Of a stretch of DNA of 64,000 bases, positions 39,504-47,543 are shown piece after piece. The stretch is from the NCBI RefSeq assembly GCF_000422785.1, contig NZ_AUGS01000002.1, positions 62,001 to 126,000 on the forward strand. Direction: 5' to 3'. A program made the translations under genes and the position numbers. Positions within the stretch are counted from its first letter, which is position 1. The number at the start of each line of letters is the position of its first letter. The stretch comes from Pseudovibrio exalbescens DSM 16456. Lineage in GTDB: Bacteria > Pseudomonadota > Alphaproteobacteria > Rhizobiales > Stappiaceae. The notes under the pieces are model-generated. The model did not search any database. It was not told the origin of the DNA and saw only the letters and a program-made list of their open reading frames with translations.

Positions 39504-42458
39504 TTAGTGTGCCTCATCCCAGTTATTTGCCGCCTTAGCTTCCACCTTCAATGGAACGGACAAGGTCAACGCCGGCTCCGTGGCCTGCTCCATGGTGCTG
39601 ATAACGATCTTCTTGGTCTCATCCACTTGGTCTTCTGGCAATTCAAAGATGAGTTCGTCATGCACTTGAAGAAGCATCTGTGCATCCAGGTGGGATTGCT
39701 GCAAGACGGCATCCATACGCACCATTGCCCGGCGAATAATATCTGCGGCTGAGCCCTGAATGGGAGCGTTGATCGCAGCGCGCTCATAGAACTGACGCAT
39801 ATTGGGGTTCTTGGTGTTTACATCCGGATAGTGGGCGCGGCGTCCAAAAATGGTTTCCACGTAGCCATTGGCGTGAACGAACTTCTTGGTTTCTTCCATG
39901 TATTCCTGAATACCGGGGAAGCGCTTGAAATAGGTTTTGATATAATCTCCGGCTTCACCACGAGAAATACCAAGCTGGTTTGCCAGTCCAAAGGCGGAAA
40001 TGCCGTAGATAATGCCAAAATTGATTGCCTTGGCCTGCCGGCGAACCGTTGGGTCCATGCCTTCAATGGGTACGCCAAACATTTCGGAGGCTGTCATCGC
40101 ATGGATGTCCAGATCCTCGGCAAATGCCTTTTTCAGCTGCGGAATGTCGGCCATGTGAGCCAGAACCCGCAACTCGATCTGACTGTAGTCTGCAGAAATC
40201 AGTTTCTTGCCCTTGTCGGCAACAAAGGCTTTGCGGATCTTGCGGCCGGCCTCAGTACGGATCGGGATATTCTGGATATTGGGCTCGGAGGAAGACAAGC
40301 GCCCTGTTGTCGTGGCTGCCAACGAAAACGATGTGTGAACCCGGTTGGTCTGGGGGTTGATGTAGTTCGGAAGAGCGTCCGTATAGGTTGACTTCAACTT
40401 TGAAAGTTGCCGCCATTCCACGATCTTTGTCGGCAACTCATGGCCTTGGGCTGCAAGATCTTCCAGAACCGATGCGGAGGTTGACCACGCGCCGGTTTTG
40501 GTTTTCTTGCCGCCCGGCAGGCCCATTTTGCCAAACAAGATTTCACCAAGCTGCTTCGGGCTTCCAATATTGAAGTTTTCGCCAGCCAGCTCGAAGATTT
40601 CACTTTCAACCGCTGCAGCGCTCTGGGCAAAGTCACCGGACAGGCGGGATAGCATTTGCCTGTCCACAGAAACGCCCCGGCGTTCCATTCGAGCCAGAGT
40701 GTCCACCATTGGACGCTCAAGCCGCTCGTAAACGTGAGCCAGGCCTTCTGCCGCCAGCCGCGGTTTGAGAATGTGCCAGAGGCGAAGTGTTACATCGGCG
40801 TCTTCGGCAGCATAGGCCGTCGCCTTGTCGAGTGGCACCTTGTCGAAGGTAATCATGTTGCGTCCCGAGCCGCAAACCTCCTTGAAGGGAATCGGCGTGT
40901 GGTCCAGCCAGCGCTCGGCAAGCTCATCCATTCCATTGCCGCCAACGCCGGCATCAAGAACGTAGGACAGCAGCATGGTATCGTCGAACGGCGTCATTTC
41001 GATTCCGTAACGACTTAACACGAGCCAGTCGTATTTCATGTTTTGGGCGATTTTCAAAATCGCCGGATCCTCCAGCATCGGCTTCAGGATCTCAAGCGCT
41101 TCCGCCATCTGAAGCTGGCCGGGCACCAGATCCCCACCGCCGAGAAGGTCTCCCTCCCCCTCCACATGGGCCAGAGGGATATAGCAGGCCTTGCCTGGGC
41201 GCGTTGCCAGCGAAACCCCGACAAGATCCGCTTGCATGGCGTTGAGTGCGCTGGTTTCCGTATCCACGGCCACGTGGCCAATCTCATGAATCTCCTCAAT
41301 CCACGCTTTCAGTGAGGTGGCATCCGATATCATTTCATAGGCGGAACTATCGATGGAAATCGATGTTATTTCTGCCTTTTTGGCTTCAACCAGAGCGCTT
41401 GGTGTCCACGCAGTATTACCGTCATTTCCACCAGTTGCTCCCAATTTATCAGCAGGGATATCCTCAGAAGGTGTTGCCGGTTCCCAACCGACAATGGGAA
41501 CATCCGCGGGCTCAATGGCTTCCGCGTCCGTCGCTGTTATTTCGGCAACCTTCCGCGTCAGCGTGGTAAAGCCCATGGCTTTCAAAAAGCCGAGCGCTGA
41601 AGGTCCATCCACATCAACAATGGACAGATCTTCCAATGGCACCTCAACGGGAACGTCTTCTTTCAGCTGTACCAGCTGCTTGGATATGCGGGCCTGATCC
41701 GCAAATTCGATCAGGTTTTCTCTGCGTTTCTTTTGTTTAATGGTGTCGGCTTGTTCAAGAAGCGTTTCCAGAGTGCCGAACTCGTTGATCAGTAGCGCGG
41801 CCGTCTTCAAACCGATACCGGGAACGCCAGGCACGTTATCCACGCTGTCGCCCGCCAGCGATTGCACTTCGACGACCTTGTCGGGTGTTACCCCAAACTT
41901 CTCAAAGACCTCTTCGGGACCAATGAGCTTGTTTTTCATTGTGTCCACCATGCCGATCCGCTCATTGACCAGCTGCATCAGATCTTTGTCGCCCGAGACA
42001 ATAGTCACTCGCGCGCCACATGCAGCGGCCTGCCGTGCGTATGTCGCAATCAGATCGTCTGCTTCATACCCCTGCTGCTCCAGCGCCGGCACACCAAAAG
42101 CGCGCGTCGCTTCACGTATCAATCCAAACTGAGGGATCAGATCTTCCGGCGCATCGGGCCGGTGCCCCTTGTAATCTGGGTAGATTTCGTTTCGGAATGT
42201 GTCGCCGGACTTGTCGAAAATTACGGCAAAATGGGTCGCTTCATCGCCGGGCTCTTTTGTGGGGCCTTGCTGGATCATTTTCCAGAGCATGTTGCAAAAG
42301 CCCGAAACGGCGCCAACAGGCAGCCCATCGGGTTTGCGCGTCAGCGGCGGCAGCGCATGATAGGCGCGGAAGATGAAAGTCGATCCATCTACAAGGATAA
42401 GATGGTCGTTTGGCGTGAGTGCAGGAGCGGTAGACTGATTTGGCATGGGCGCGATCAT
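39504..42458 (-). CDS. polA: DNA polymerase I
   Basis: 984 residues with all three domains: 5'-3' exonuclease (VDGSTFIFRAYHALPP and the KDLMQLV/DNVPGVPGIG motifs), proofreading 3'-5' exonuclease with an intact DTE (AVDTETSAL), and a family A polymerase with SADYSQIELR, the QAKAINFGIIYG finger motif and VHDELIFE. Processes Okazaki fragments and repair gaps. Start at the first ATG, next to a GGGGG run; an internal ATG four codons later is possible. The acyltransferase gene precedes it on the same strand. Confidence 0.96.
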   Translation of the reverse strand: MIAPMPNQSTAPALTPNDHLILVDGSTFIFRAYHALPPLTRKPDGLPVGAVSGFCNMLWKMIQQGPTKEPGDEATHFAVIFDKSGDTFRNEIYPDYKGHRPDAPEDLIPQFGLIREATRAFGVPALEQQGYEADDLIATYARQAAACGARVTIVSGDKDLMQLVNERIGMVDTMKNKLIGPEEVFEKFGVTPDKVVEVQSLAGDSVDNVPGVPGIGLKTAALLINEFGTLETLLEQADTIKQKKRRENLIEFADQARISKQLVQLKEDVPVEVPLEDLSIVDVDGPSALGFLKAMGFTTLTRKVAEITATDAEAIEPADVPIVGWEPATPSEDIPADKLGATGGNDGNTAWTPSALVEAKKAEITSISIDSSAYEMISDATSLKAWIEEIHEIGHVAVDTETSALNAMQADLVGVSLATRPGKACYIPLAHVEGEGDLLGGGDLVPGQLQMAEALEILKPMLEDPAILKIAQNMKYDWLVLSRYGIEMTPFDDTMLLSYVLDAGVGGNGMDELAERWLDHTPIPFKEVCGSGRNMITFDKVPLDKATAYAAEDADVTLRLWHILKPRLAAEGLAHVYERLERPMVDTLARMERRGVSVDRQMLSRLSGDFAQSAAAVESEIFELAGENFNIGSPKQLGEILFGKMGLPGGKKTKTGAWSTSASVLEDLAAQGHELPTKIVEWRQLSKLKSTYTDALPNYINPQTNRVHTSFSLAATTTGRLSSSEPNIQNIPIRTEAGRKIRKAFVADKGKKLISADYSQIELRVLAHMADIPQLKKAFAEDLDIHAMTASEMFGVPIEGMDPTVRRQAKAINFGIIYGISAFGLANQLGISRGEAGDYIKTYFKRFPGIQEYMEETKKFVHANGYVETIFGRRAHYPDVNTKNPNMRQFYERAAINAPIQGSAADIIRRAMVRMDAVLQQSHLDAQMLLQVHDELIFELPEDQVDETKKIVISTMEQATEPALTLSVPLKVEAKAANNWDEAH

Positions 42459-42620
42459 GCCCCCGCCGGTTGCCGAAAGAAAGGAAAAAAGCGGCCAATC
42501 TCCGGCTATTCGCAGGTTTGGTACGAGCGGTGACTTGGCACCATCGGATCGGCCTGCTCTTTAGCTTTCTGCACCCGTTCTGGGCTTGGTTTTGTCAGCA
42601 GGTCTCGTCGCTATCCGCTG

Positions 42621-43658
42621 TTATTCCGCAGGTATGGAAGCTGGTTTTGGCGGGGCAATGTAGGCCCAGCGAGGCCGCTCAAACAGGAAACGACCGAAAT
42701 TGTATCGATCAATGAGCCAGTACAGGATCAGCGGCGATCCGACGGCGGCCAGTGTAACCGCAACAGCGATCAGATCGCTGTCCTGTATGAGGCCGAGTTT
42801 GAGAAGTACCACCCGCGTCACGGCCATGGGGAAGAAAAAAGACAGGTAGATCACAATTGAATTTTTTCCGCATACGCGAAGGAAGTCAAAAAAGCGGCTG
42901 CATGCAAGCAATGTCGCGCTGGTGATCACTGCAAGCGCGCCCAGAAACCCAAGCGCCAGAGAAATGCCTGGCAATGTTGCCAGGCCGCCAAAGACAAACG
43001 CGCCATTCACTGCTGCCCAAACGGCCAAGCCGACCAACGAAAGCGCAATGTGCTCTTGCACCCAAGCCGCTATCGAGAAGATTTGTGTTGCAAAAACGTA
43101 TCCGCAAAAGAAAAACACGAACCGCGAACATGATTCATCAAGGATGACCGACCCGGTGTCTACGGGTATGGAGTGAAGCACTGCAGCGCCAAGCAGTGTA
43201 ATCCACCAAGGAATTCGCATCTCGTGAAGCAGTTTTGTGAGTACCATGAACAATGGCAGCACGTAGATGAACCAAAGCGTTCCGAACGGTTGAACAAACG
43301 CCAGAAGATACGCTTCAAGCACGCCGTTCCACCCGATCTCCGCAGCAAAGGAGGGCGCTTTTATAACGAATTGAATAGTGACCCAGAGCACATAAAAATA
43401 GGCGAAATGCACCAATTTTCGGTCGAGGTAAACGCGCCATGGACGGTCAATGACACGAGCGAGAAACAGGCCGGATATCATGAAGAAATCGGGCATTCGA
43501 AACGGACGGGCAAACTCGACAAAAGCCCCCATCCAGCCGGACTGTCCGGTTACGGCCTCCACACCCAATGTGGAGTGCATCATGACAACAAGCACAATGC
43601 AAAAGCCCTTCGCGTAATCGACCCAATCGACACGATTGTTCGCTGTATGAATGGCCAT
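42621..43658 (-). CDS. acyltransferase family 3 membrane protein
   Basis: 345-residue protein with about ten hydrophobic segments and the acyltransferase-3 opening RVDWVDYAKGFCIVLVVMMHS, in which the early His is the catalytic residue, and the FFMISGLF motif. Such proteins acetylate or succinylate glucans or polysaccharides (OpgC, OafA and NodX relatives); the substrate here is unknown. The next gene polA is 162 bases away. Upstream, a 10-bp palindrome CCTTATAAGG at 43703-43712 precedes the start and could be a promoter element. Confidence 0.85.
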   Translation of the reverse strand: MAIHTANNRVDWVDYAKGFCIVLVVMMHSTLGVEAVTGQSGWMGAFVEFARPFRMPDFFMISGLFLARVIDRPWRVYLDRKLVHFAYFYVLWVTIQFVIKAPSFAAEIGWNGVLEAYLLAFVQPFGTLWFIYVLPLFMVLTKLLHEMRIPWWITLLGAAVLHSIPVDTGSVILDESCSRFVFFFCGYVFATQIFSIAAWVQEHIALSLVGLAVWAAVNGAFVFGGLATLPGISLALGFLGALAVITSATLLACSRFFDFLRVCGKNSIVIYLSFFFPMAVTRVVLLKLGLIQDSDLIAVAVTLAAVGSPLILYWLIDRYNFGRFLFERPRWAYIAPPKPASIPAE

Positions 43659-43788
43659 GCTGTCTTACCCCGATGCCGGATGCCCCGTAATTCTTATCCC
43701 CTCCTTATAAGGGTTCGTACGAGGGCTCCAGCCTTTTTGTCGAGGGCGGGGTCGTCAACTTGAATTAGGGTAAACAAGGAAGACGCAA

Positions 43789-44322
43789 TCAGGACTTGTT
43801 ATCGCCGCGCCAAGGCGTTTCTCGATCACTTCCGATGGACCGCTGTGGGCCATCTTCAGGTGCATCGGGATTACGCGGTTCTCTCGACGACCATTCTTCC
43901 ACGTCCAGATCAACGACCCCCTCATCGGTCCGATAGCGCCGGTGCATGTGGACATCCGGATGAACCTGTACGCGCGCTGCCATGGCGCGGCCCAGATAGG
44001 TGCGCACTGCAGGAATGAACAGCAAGAGGCCGATCGCATCCGTGAAGAAGCCCGGAATCAGCAGGCAAATCCCGGCCAGTACGATAAATGCGCCGTGCAC
44101 AAGTTCGTCACCCGGTACACGTCCGGCATCCATTTCCGAGCGCATCCGCATCAAGAGGCTCACCCCTTGATGGCGCAAAAGCGCTGTGCCAGTTACGGCA
44201 GTCAGAATGGTGAGTAGAATGGTTGGGATCGCGCCTATTTCACTTCCCACTTCGACAAAGAGAAAAATCTCTATTGTGGGGACCAGGATAAAGGCGGCTA
44301 AAATAATGAGTCCGACAGGCAT
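43789..44322 (-). CDS. fxsA: FxsA family membrane protein
   Basis: 177 residues with a multi-span membrane N-terminus (VGLIILAAFILVPTIEIFLF, LLTILTAVTGTALL, FIVLAGICLLIPGFFTDAIGLLLFIPAVR) and a charged cytoplasmic tail. FxsA relieves phage T7 exclusion by F plasmid in E. coli; its normal role is unknown. In related genomes it lies between secB and a Tim44-like gene next to dnaQ; here the Tim44-like gene and mltA follow but dnaQ is 23 kb to the left. Divergent from the Tim44-like gene. Confidence 0.88.
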   Translation of the reverse strand: MPVGLIILAAFILVPTIEIFLFVEVGSEIGAIPTILLTILTAVTGTALLRHQGVSLLMRMRSEMDAGRVPGDELVHGAFIVLAGICLLIPGFFTDAIGLLLFIPAVRTYLGRAMAARVQVHPDVHMHRRYRTDEGVVDLDVEEWSSREPRNPDAPEDGPQRSIGSDRETPWRGDNKS

Positions 44323-44613
44323 AGCGCTCGCATTGTTTTATCAAACACTCTATATATATGAGCTACTAGCCGAAATTGCGAGTATGTAATGCTTGGAATG
44401 CCGAACGAAGATCGGCGGTCCACCCGTCTAAAGGGGCATCGGCAACAAAATTCGTGTTTGATATGGTGCTAAACCATTGGATGTTGAGCCCATAACGCTT
44501 AAATTGGGATCAATAGGTATAAAACGGGCGATGTGAGGCGTATCGCGCTGAGCCGAGGGGCGCTGACGAGATGCGACAACATTCACTACAAAGGGATTGG
44601 TCGGTAACGCGAC

Positions 44614-45351
44614 ATGAGCGAAATTTTCGACGTCACCAACATCATCATTCTTGTCGTAGCAGTGGTCATTTTTCTTCGGCTTCGTTCGGTTCTGGGTAAA
44701 AGAACCGGCAATGAAAACCCCCCATACGATCCATATTCGGCGCAACCGGGTAAGGATGCCTCCCAGGCACCGCAGTCTCAGAGCGGGGATAACGTGATCC
44801 AGCTGCCGGGCAGCAATCAGCACCAGCCGGGTGTGAATGCCAGCCAGGCCCACGAGGCCGCCGAGGAAGCCATTGAGGAAATGGCAAAGCCCGACACCAA
44901 ACTCAATACCAATCTGCGTGCCATTCTTGATGCAGAGCCGGGCTTCAATCCAAAAGAGTTCTTGCAAGGTGCCACCGCAGCCTACGAGATGATCGTCACG
45001 GCTTTTGCTCAAGGTGATCGTAAAACCTTGCAGATGTTGCTGTCTGACGATGTTTATGAAGGCTTTATTGCTGCGATTGAGGCCCGTGAAGGCCGTAAAG
45101 AACGGGTGGACTTCACCTTTATTGGTATTCAGAAGTCAAACATCGTTGATGCTGAACTGAAGGACAAGGTTGCTCAGATTACCTTGAAAATCAAAAGCCA
45201 GCTCATTACCGCAACGCGCGGACCTGAGGGGCATATCGTGGAAGGTGATCCGACCAACGTGACCGAGGTAACCGATATCTGGACCTTCAGCCGCGTTACC
45301 GGAACACCGGATCCGAACTGGAAGCTGGTTGCCACCGAATCCGGCGAATGA
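44614..45351 (+). CDS. Tim44/TimA-like protein
   Basis: 245 residues: a single N-terminal membrane span (VTNIIILVVAVVIFL), a low-complexity Gln/Pro linker, and a C-terminal Tim44-like domain (about 95-245) with the GFNPKEFLQGATAAYEMIVTAFAQGDRKTLQ opening. Mitochondrial Tim44 recruits Hsp70 to the import channel; the alphaproteobacterial protein (TimA) is an ancestor-like relative of unknown partner. The stop overlaps the mltA start. Conserved in the order fxsA-timA-mltA-smr. Confidence 0.88.
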   Translation: MSEIFDVTNIIILVVAVVIFLRLRSVLGKRTGNENPPYDPYSAQPGKDASQAPQSQSGDNVIQLPGSNQHQPGVNASQAHEAAEEAIEEMAKPDTKLNTNLRAILDAEPGFNPKEFLQGATAAYEMIVTAFAQGDRKTLQMLLSDDVYEGFIAAIEAREGRKERVDFTFIGIQKSNIVDAELKDKVAQITLKIKSQLITATRGPEGHIVEGDPTNVTEVTDIWTFSRVTGTPDPNWKLVATESGE

Positions 45352-46436
45352 GTGGAAAACAGCTGACGTTGCCGTGGCAACGTTGTGTGCGTGGACGGGT
45401 GGTTGGAGCTGTAGCGGCCCTCACCCTCTTGGTGGGCATCGCCCCTGTCGGCCAAGCCAATGAGCACACCATGGAACCCATTGAATTTAAAAGTATTCCC
45501 GGTTGGGCTGCAGATGATCATTCTGCGGCCCTTTACGCGTTCAGGCAGAGTTGTCGCGGTTCCGGTGGTCAAAACAGGAGCGATGAACAGCGTCGCCTTG
45601 AAACTCTTTGTGAGCGTGCTCGCCTGCTTGGGCAAGCGTCGCGCGATGAGGCGCGCCGGTTTTTTGAGAATAATTTCTTGGCCATGCGCGCTGCGGGTGA
45701 GGGATTTGTTACCGGCTATTTCGAACCGGTGCTGAAGGCGTCTCTGACCCGCACGAAATCCTTCCGCTATCCGCTCTATCAAAAACCCCAGGGCTTGAAT
45801 CCCCTGCCTGATCGCTCAGCCATCATGGATGGTGCCTTGGCAGATCGGGGCCTTGAAGTGCTCTGGCTCGACAATCCGATAGACGGATTTTTCGTTGCAA
45901 TTCAAGGGTCTGCCCGTGTTGAAACCCCTGAAGGAAAGCGCTATCGGTTGCGTTACGCTGCCAAGTCCGGCCATCCTTATACGCCCGTCGGCCGCGTTTT
46001 GATCGCGCGCGGTGAGATTCCGCGCGATCAGATGTCAATGCAGGCAATCAAGGATTGGCTGTATGCGCATCCGGATGCCGCCGAGGATGTAATGCGCCTG
46101 AATCGGTCCTACATATTCTTTTCAATAGAAGAGGATAAACAAGGAACGGAAGGCCCCGTCGGTGCGGCAGGAGTCCCTTTGATTGCAGGTCGCAGTCTTG
46201 CACTGGATCACCGGCTTTACAGCTACGGACTGCCAGTTTTCATAGGTGCACGCTTGCCTGATGGGCAGGGAGCCGTTAAACCCTTCAACCGTTTGATGGT
46301 TGCTCACGACACCGGATCAGCCATTCGGGGACCTGCGCGCGGGGATATTTTTTTCGGCAGCGGGTATAAAGCGGGCGAACAAGCCGGGCGTATACGCCAT
46401 TCAGCAGACTTTGTTGTTCTGCGCCCAAGACCTTGA
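45348..46436 (+). CDS. mltA: membrane-bound lytic murein transglycosylase A
   Basis: Cleaves peptidoglycan glycan strands. 362 residues with an N-terminal hydrophobic signal segment (about 20-36, ending at AQANEH, lacking a lipobox), the TGYFEPVL core motif and the C-terminal 3D domain with AHDTGSAIRGPARGDIFFG. The 3D motif has the expected three Asp. Without a lipobox it may be anchored by an uncleaved signal or be periplasmic. Overlaps the Tim44-like gene by four bases; the Smr gene follows 24 bases later. Confidence 0.93.
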   Translation: MSGKQLTLPWQRCVRGRVVGAVAALTLLVGIAPVGQANEHTMEPIEFKSIPGWAADDHSAALYAFRQSCRGSGGQNRSDEQRRLETLCERARLLGQASRDEARRFFENNFLAMRAAGEGFVTGYFEPVLKASLTRTKSFRYPLYQKPQGLNPLPDRSAIMDGALADRGLEVLWLDNPIDGFFVAIQGSARVETPEGKRYRLRYAAKSGHPYTPVGRVLIARGEIPRDQMSMQAIKDWLYAHPDAAEDVMRLNRSYIFFSIEEDKQGTEGPVGAAGVPLIAGRSLALDHRLYSYGLPVFIGARLPDGQGAVKPFNRLMVAHDTGSAIRGPARGDIFFGSGYKAGEQAGRIRHSADFVVLRPRP

Positions 46437-46460
46437 CCTATAACCTGATGCATATGGCCT

Positions 46461-47087
46461 ATGAGCGCAGACAAACCAACAAGAAAACGCCGCAAAGGCC
46501 TGAGTGATGAGGACCGTGCCCTTTGGAAAAAGGTAACGGCAACGCTGACCCCTTTGCACCCGGCCAAACAACGCTTCGATGAAGCGTTGAATGAGGCGGC
46601 CGTGGAACCGGAGCCGCTAAAACCTGCGCCGCCAATATCGGCCAAAGAAAAGAAAAAACAGCAGCTTAATACTGTGAGCCTTCCCAAGGCGACTCAAAAG
46701 CCAGCCCTGCCCCCCTTGTCACCATTGGCGAAACGCGACAGGCGGCGACTGGTCCGGGGGCGCGGCAAGACCATTGATGCACGCATTGACCTGCATGGCA
46801 TGACACAGCATCAGGCTCATGATCGGTTGCGGGGATTTCTGCACCACAGCCAGGTCAGTGGCTATGCTTTGGTTTTGGTTATTACCGGAAAAGGCACGGC
46901 ACCTGACGCCTCGCCCTATGGCGATATGCGCGGTGTTCTGCGGCGCGTGGTGCCACAATGGCTCTCTTTACCCGACTTTCGCAATTATGTTGTTGGATTT
47001 GAGCAAGCCCACCCCAGTCACGGGGGCGAAGGGGCGCTGTATGTCAGGATAAGACGTCGCAAAGGGTTCGGCGGGGATTACTCATGA
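46461..47087 (+). CDS. Smr-domain protein
   Basis: 208 residues, with a Lys/Pro-rich N-terminal half and a C-terminal Smr domain (about 115-208) containing the family motifs IDLHGMTQHQAHDRL and VITGKG. Smr domains are RNA/DNA-associated nucleases or binders; the specific role is not known. The last four bases overlap the XRE gene (ATGA). Confidence 0.9.
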   Translation: MSADKPTRKRRKGLSDEDRALWKKVTATLTPLHPAKQRFDEALNEAAVEPEPLKPAPPISAKEKKKQQLNTVSLPKATQKPALPPLSPLAKRDRRRLVRGRGKTIDARIDLHGMTQHQAHDRLRGFLHHSQVSGYALVLVITGKGTAPDASPYGDMRGVLRRVVPQWLSLPDFRNYVVGFEQAHPSHGGEGALYVRIRRRKGFGGDYS

Positions 47088-47455
47088 CACCATTTGGGGC
47101 CAAGGTGCGTGAACTGCGCCGCAAAAGAAACGTCACGCTGAAAGAGATGGCTGAGGCGCTCTCCGTGTCGCCGGCCTACTTGTCGGCTTTGGAGCATGGA
47201 CGGCGCGGAACGCCGACCTGGTACATGGTCCAGCGCATCATCACCTATTTCAACGTCATCTGGGACGAGGCCGAGGAATTGCAGCGGTTGGCGGAAAGTT
47301 CCGATCCGCGCATAACAATCGACACCGGGGGATTAAGTCCTCAAGCCACGGAACTGGCGAACCTGCTGGCCGCCAAGATTGGCGGCCTTTCTCAGGAGTC
47401 ACTGGACCACTTGTTGCATCAACTCCGTGTGGTATCTGCGCGCGATAACGTATAG
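47084..47455 (+). CDS. XRE-family transcriptional regulator
   Basis: 123-residue Cro/C1-type helix-turn-helix protein: KVRELRRKRNVTLKEMAEALSVSPAYLSALEHGRRG at the N-terminus. The rest is a short helical tail with no other recognisable domain. Translationally coupled to the Smr gene, a pairing seen across Rhizobiales. Targets are unknown. Confidence 0.9.
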   Translation: MTPFGAKVRELRRKRNVTLKEMAEALSVSPAYLSALEHGRRGTPTWYMVQRIITYFNVIWDEAEELQRLAESSDPRITIDTGGLSPQATELANLLAAKIGGLSQESLDHLLHQLRVVSARDNV

Positions 47456-47543
47456 GCTGAACGCCCAAACCGATTGAAACATTCGTGCATCGGTTTGCGT
47501 TAAACCCGTATTTTTTGCGTTGGCTGCTCTCTGGACGTTCGAC

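Noticed and set aside
44323-44613. an overlooked gene between fxsA and the Tim44-like gene (secB expected nearby in relatives)
   Set aside because: The 291-base gap is AT-rich near fxsA and has no frame resembling SecB.
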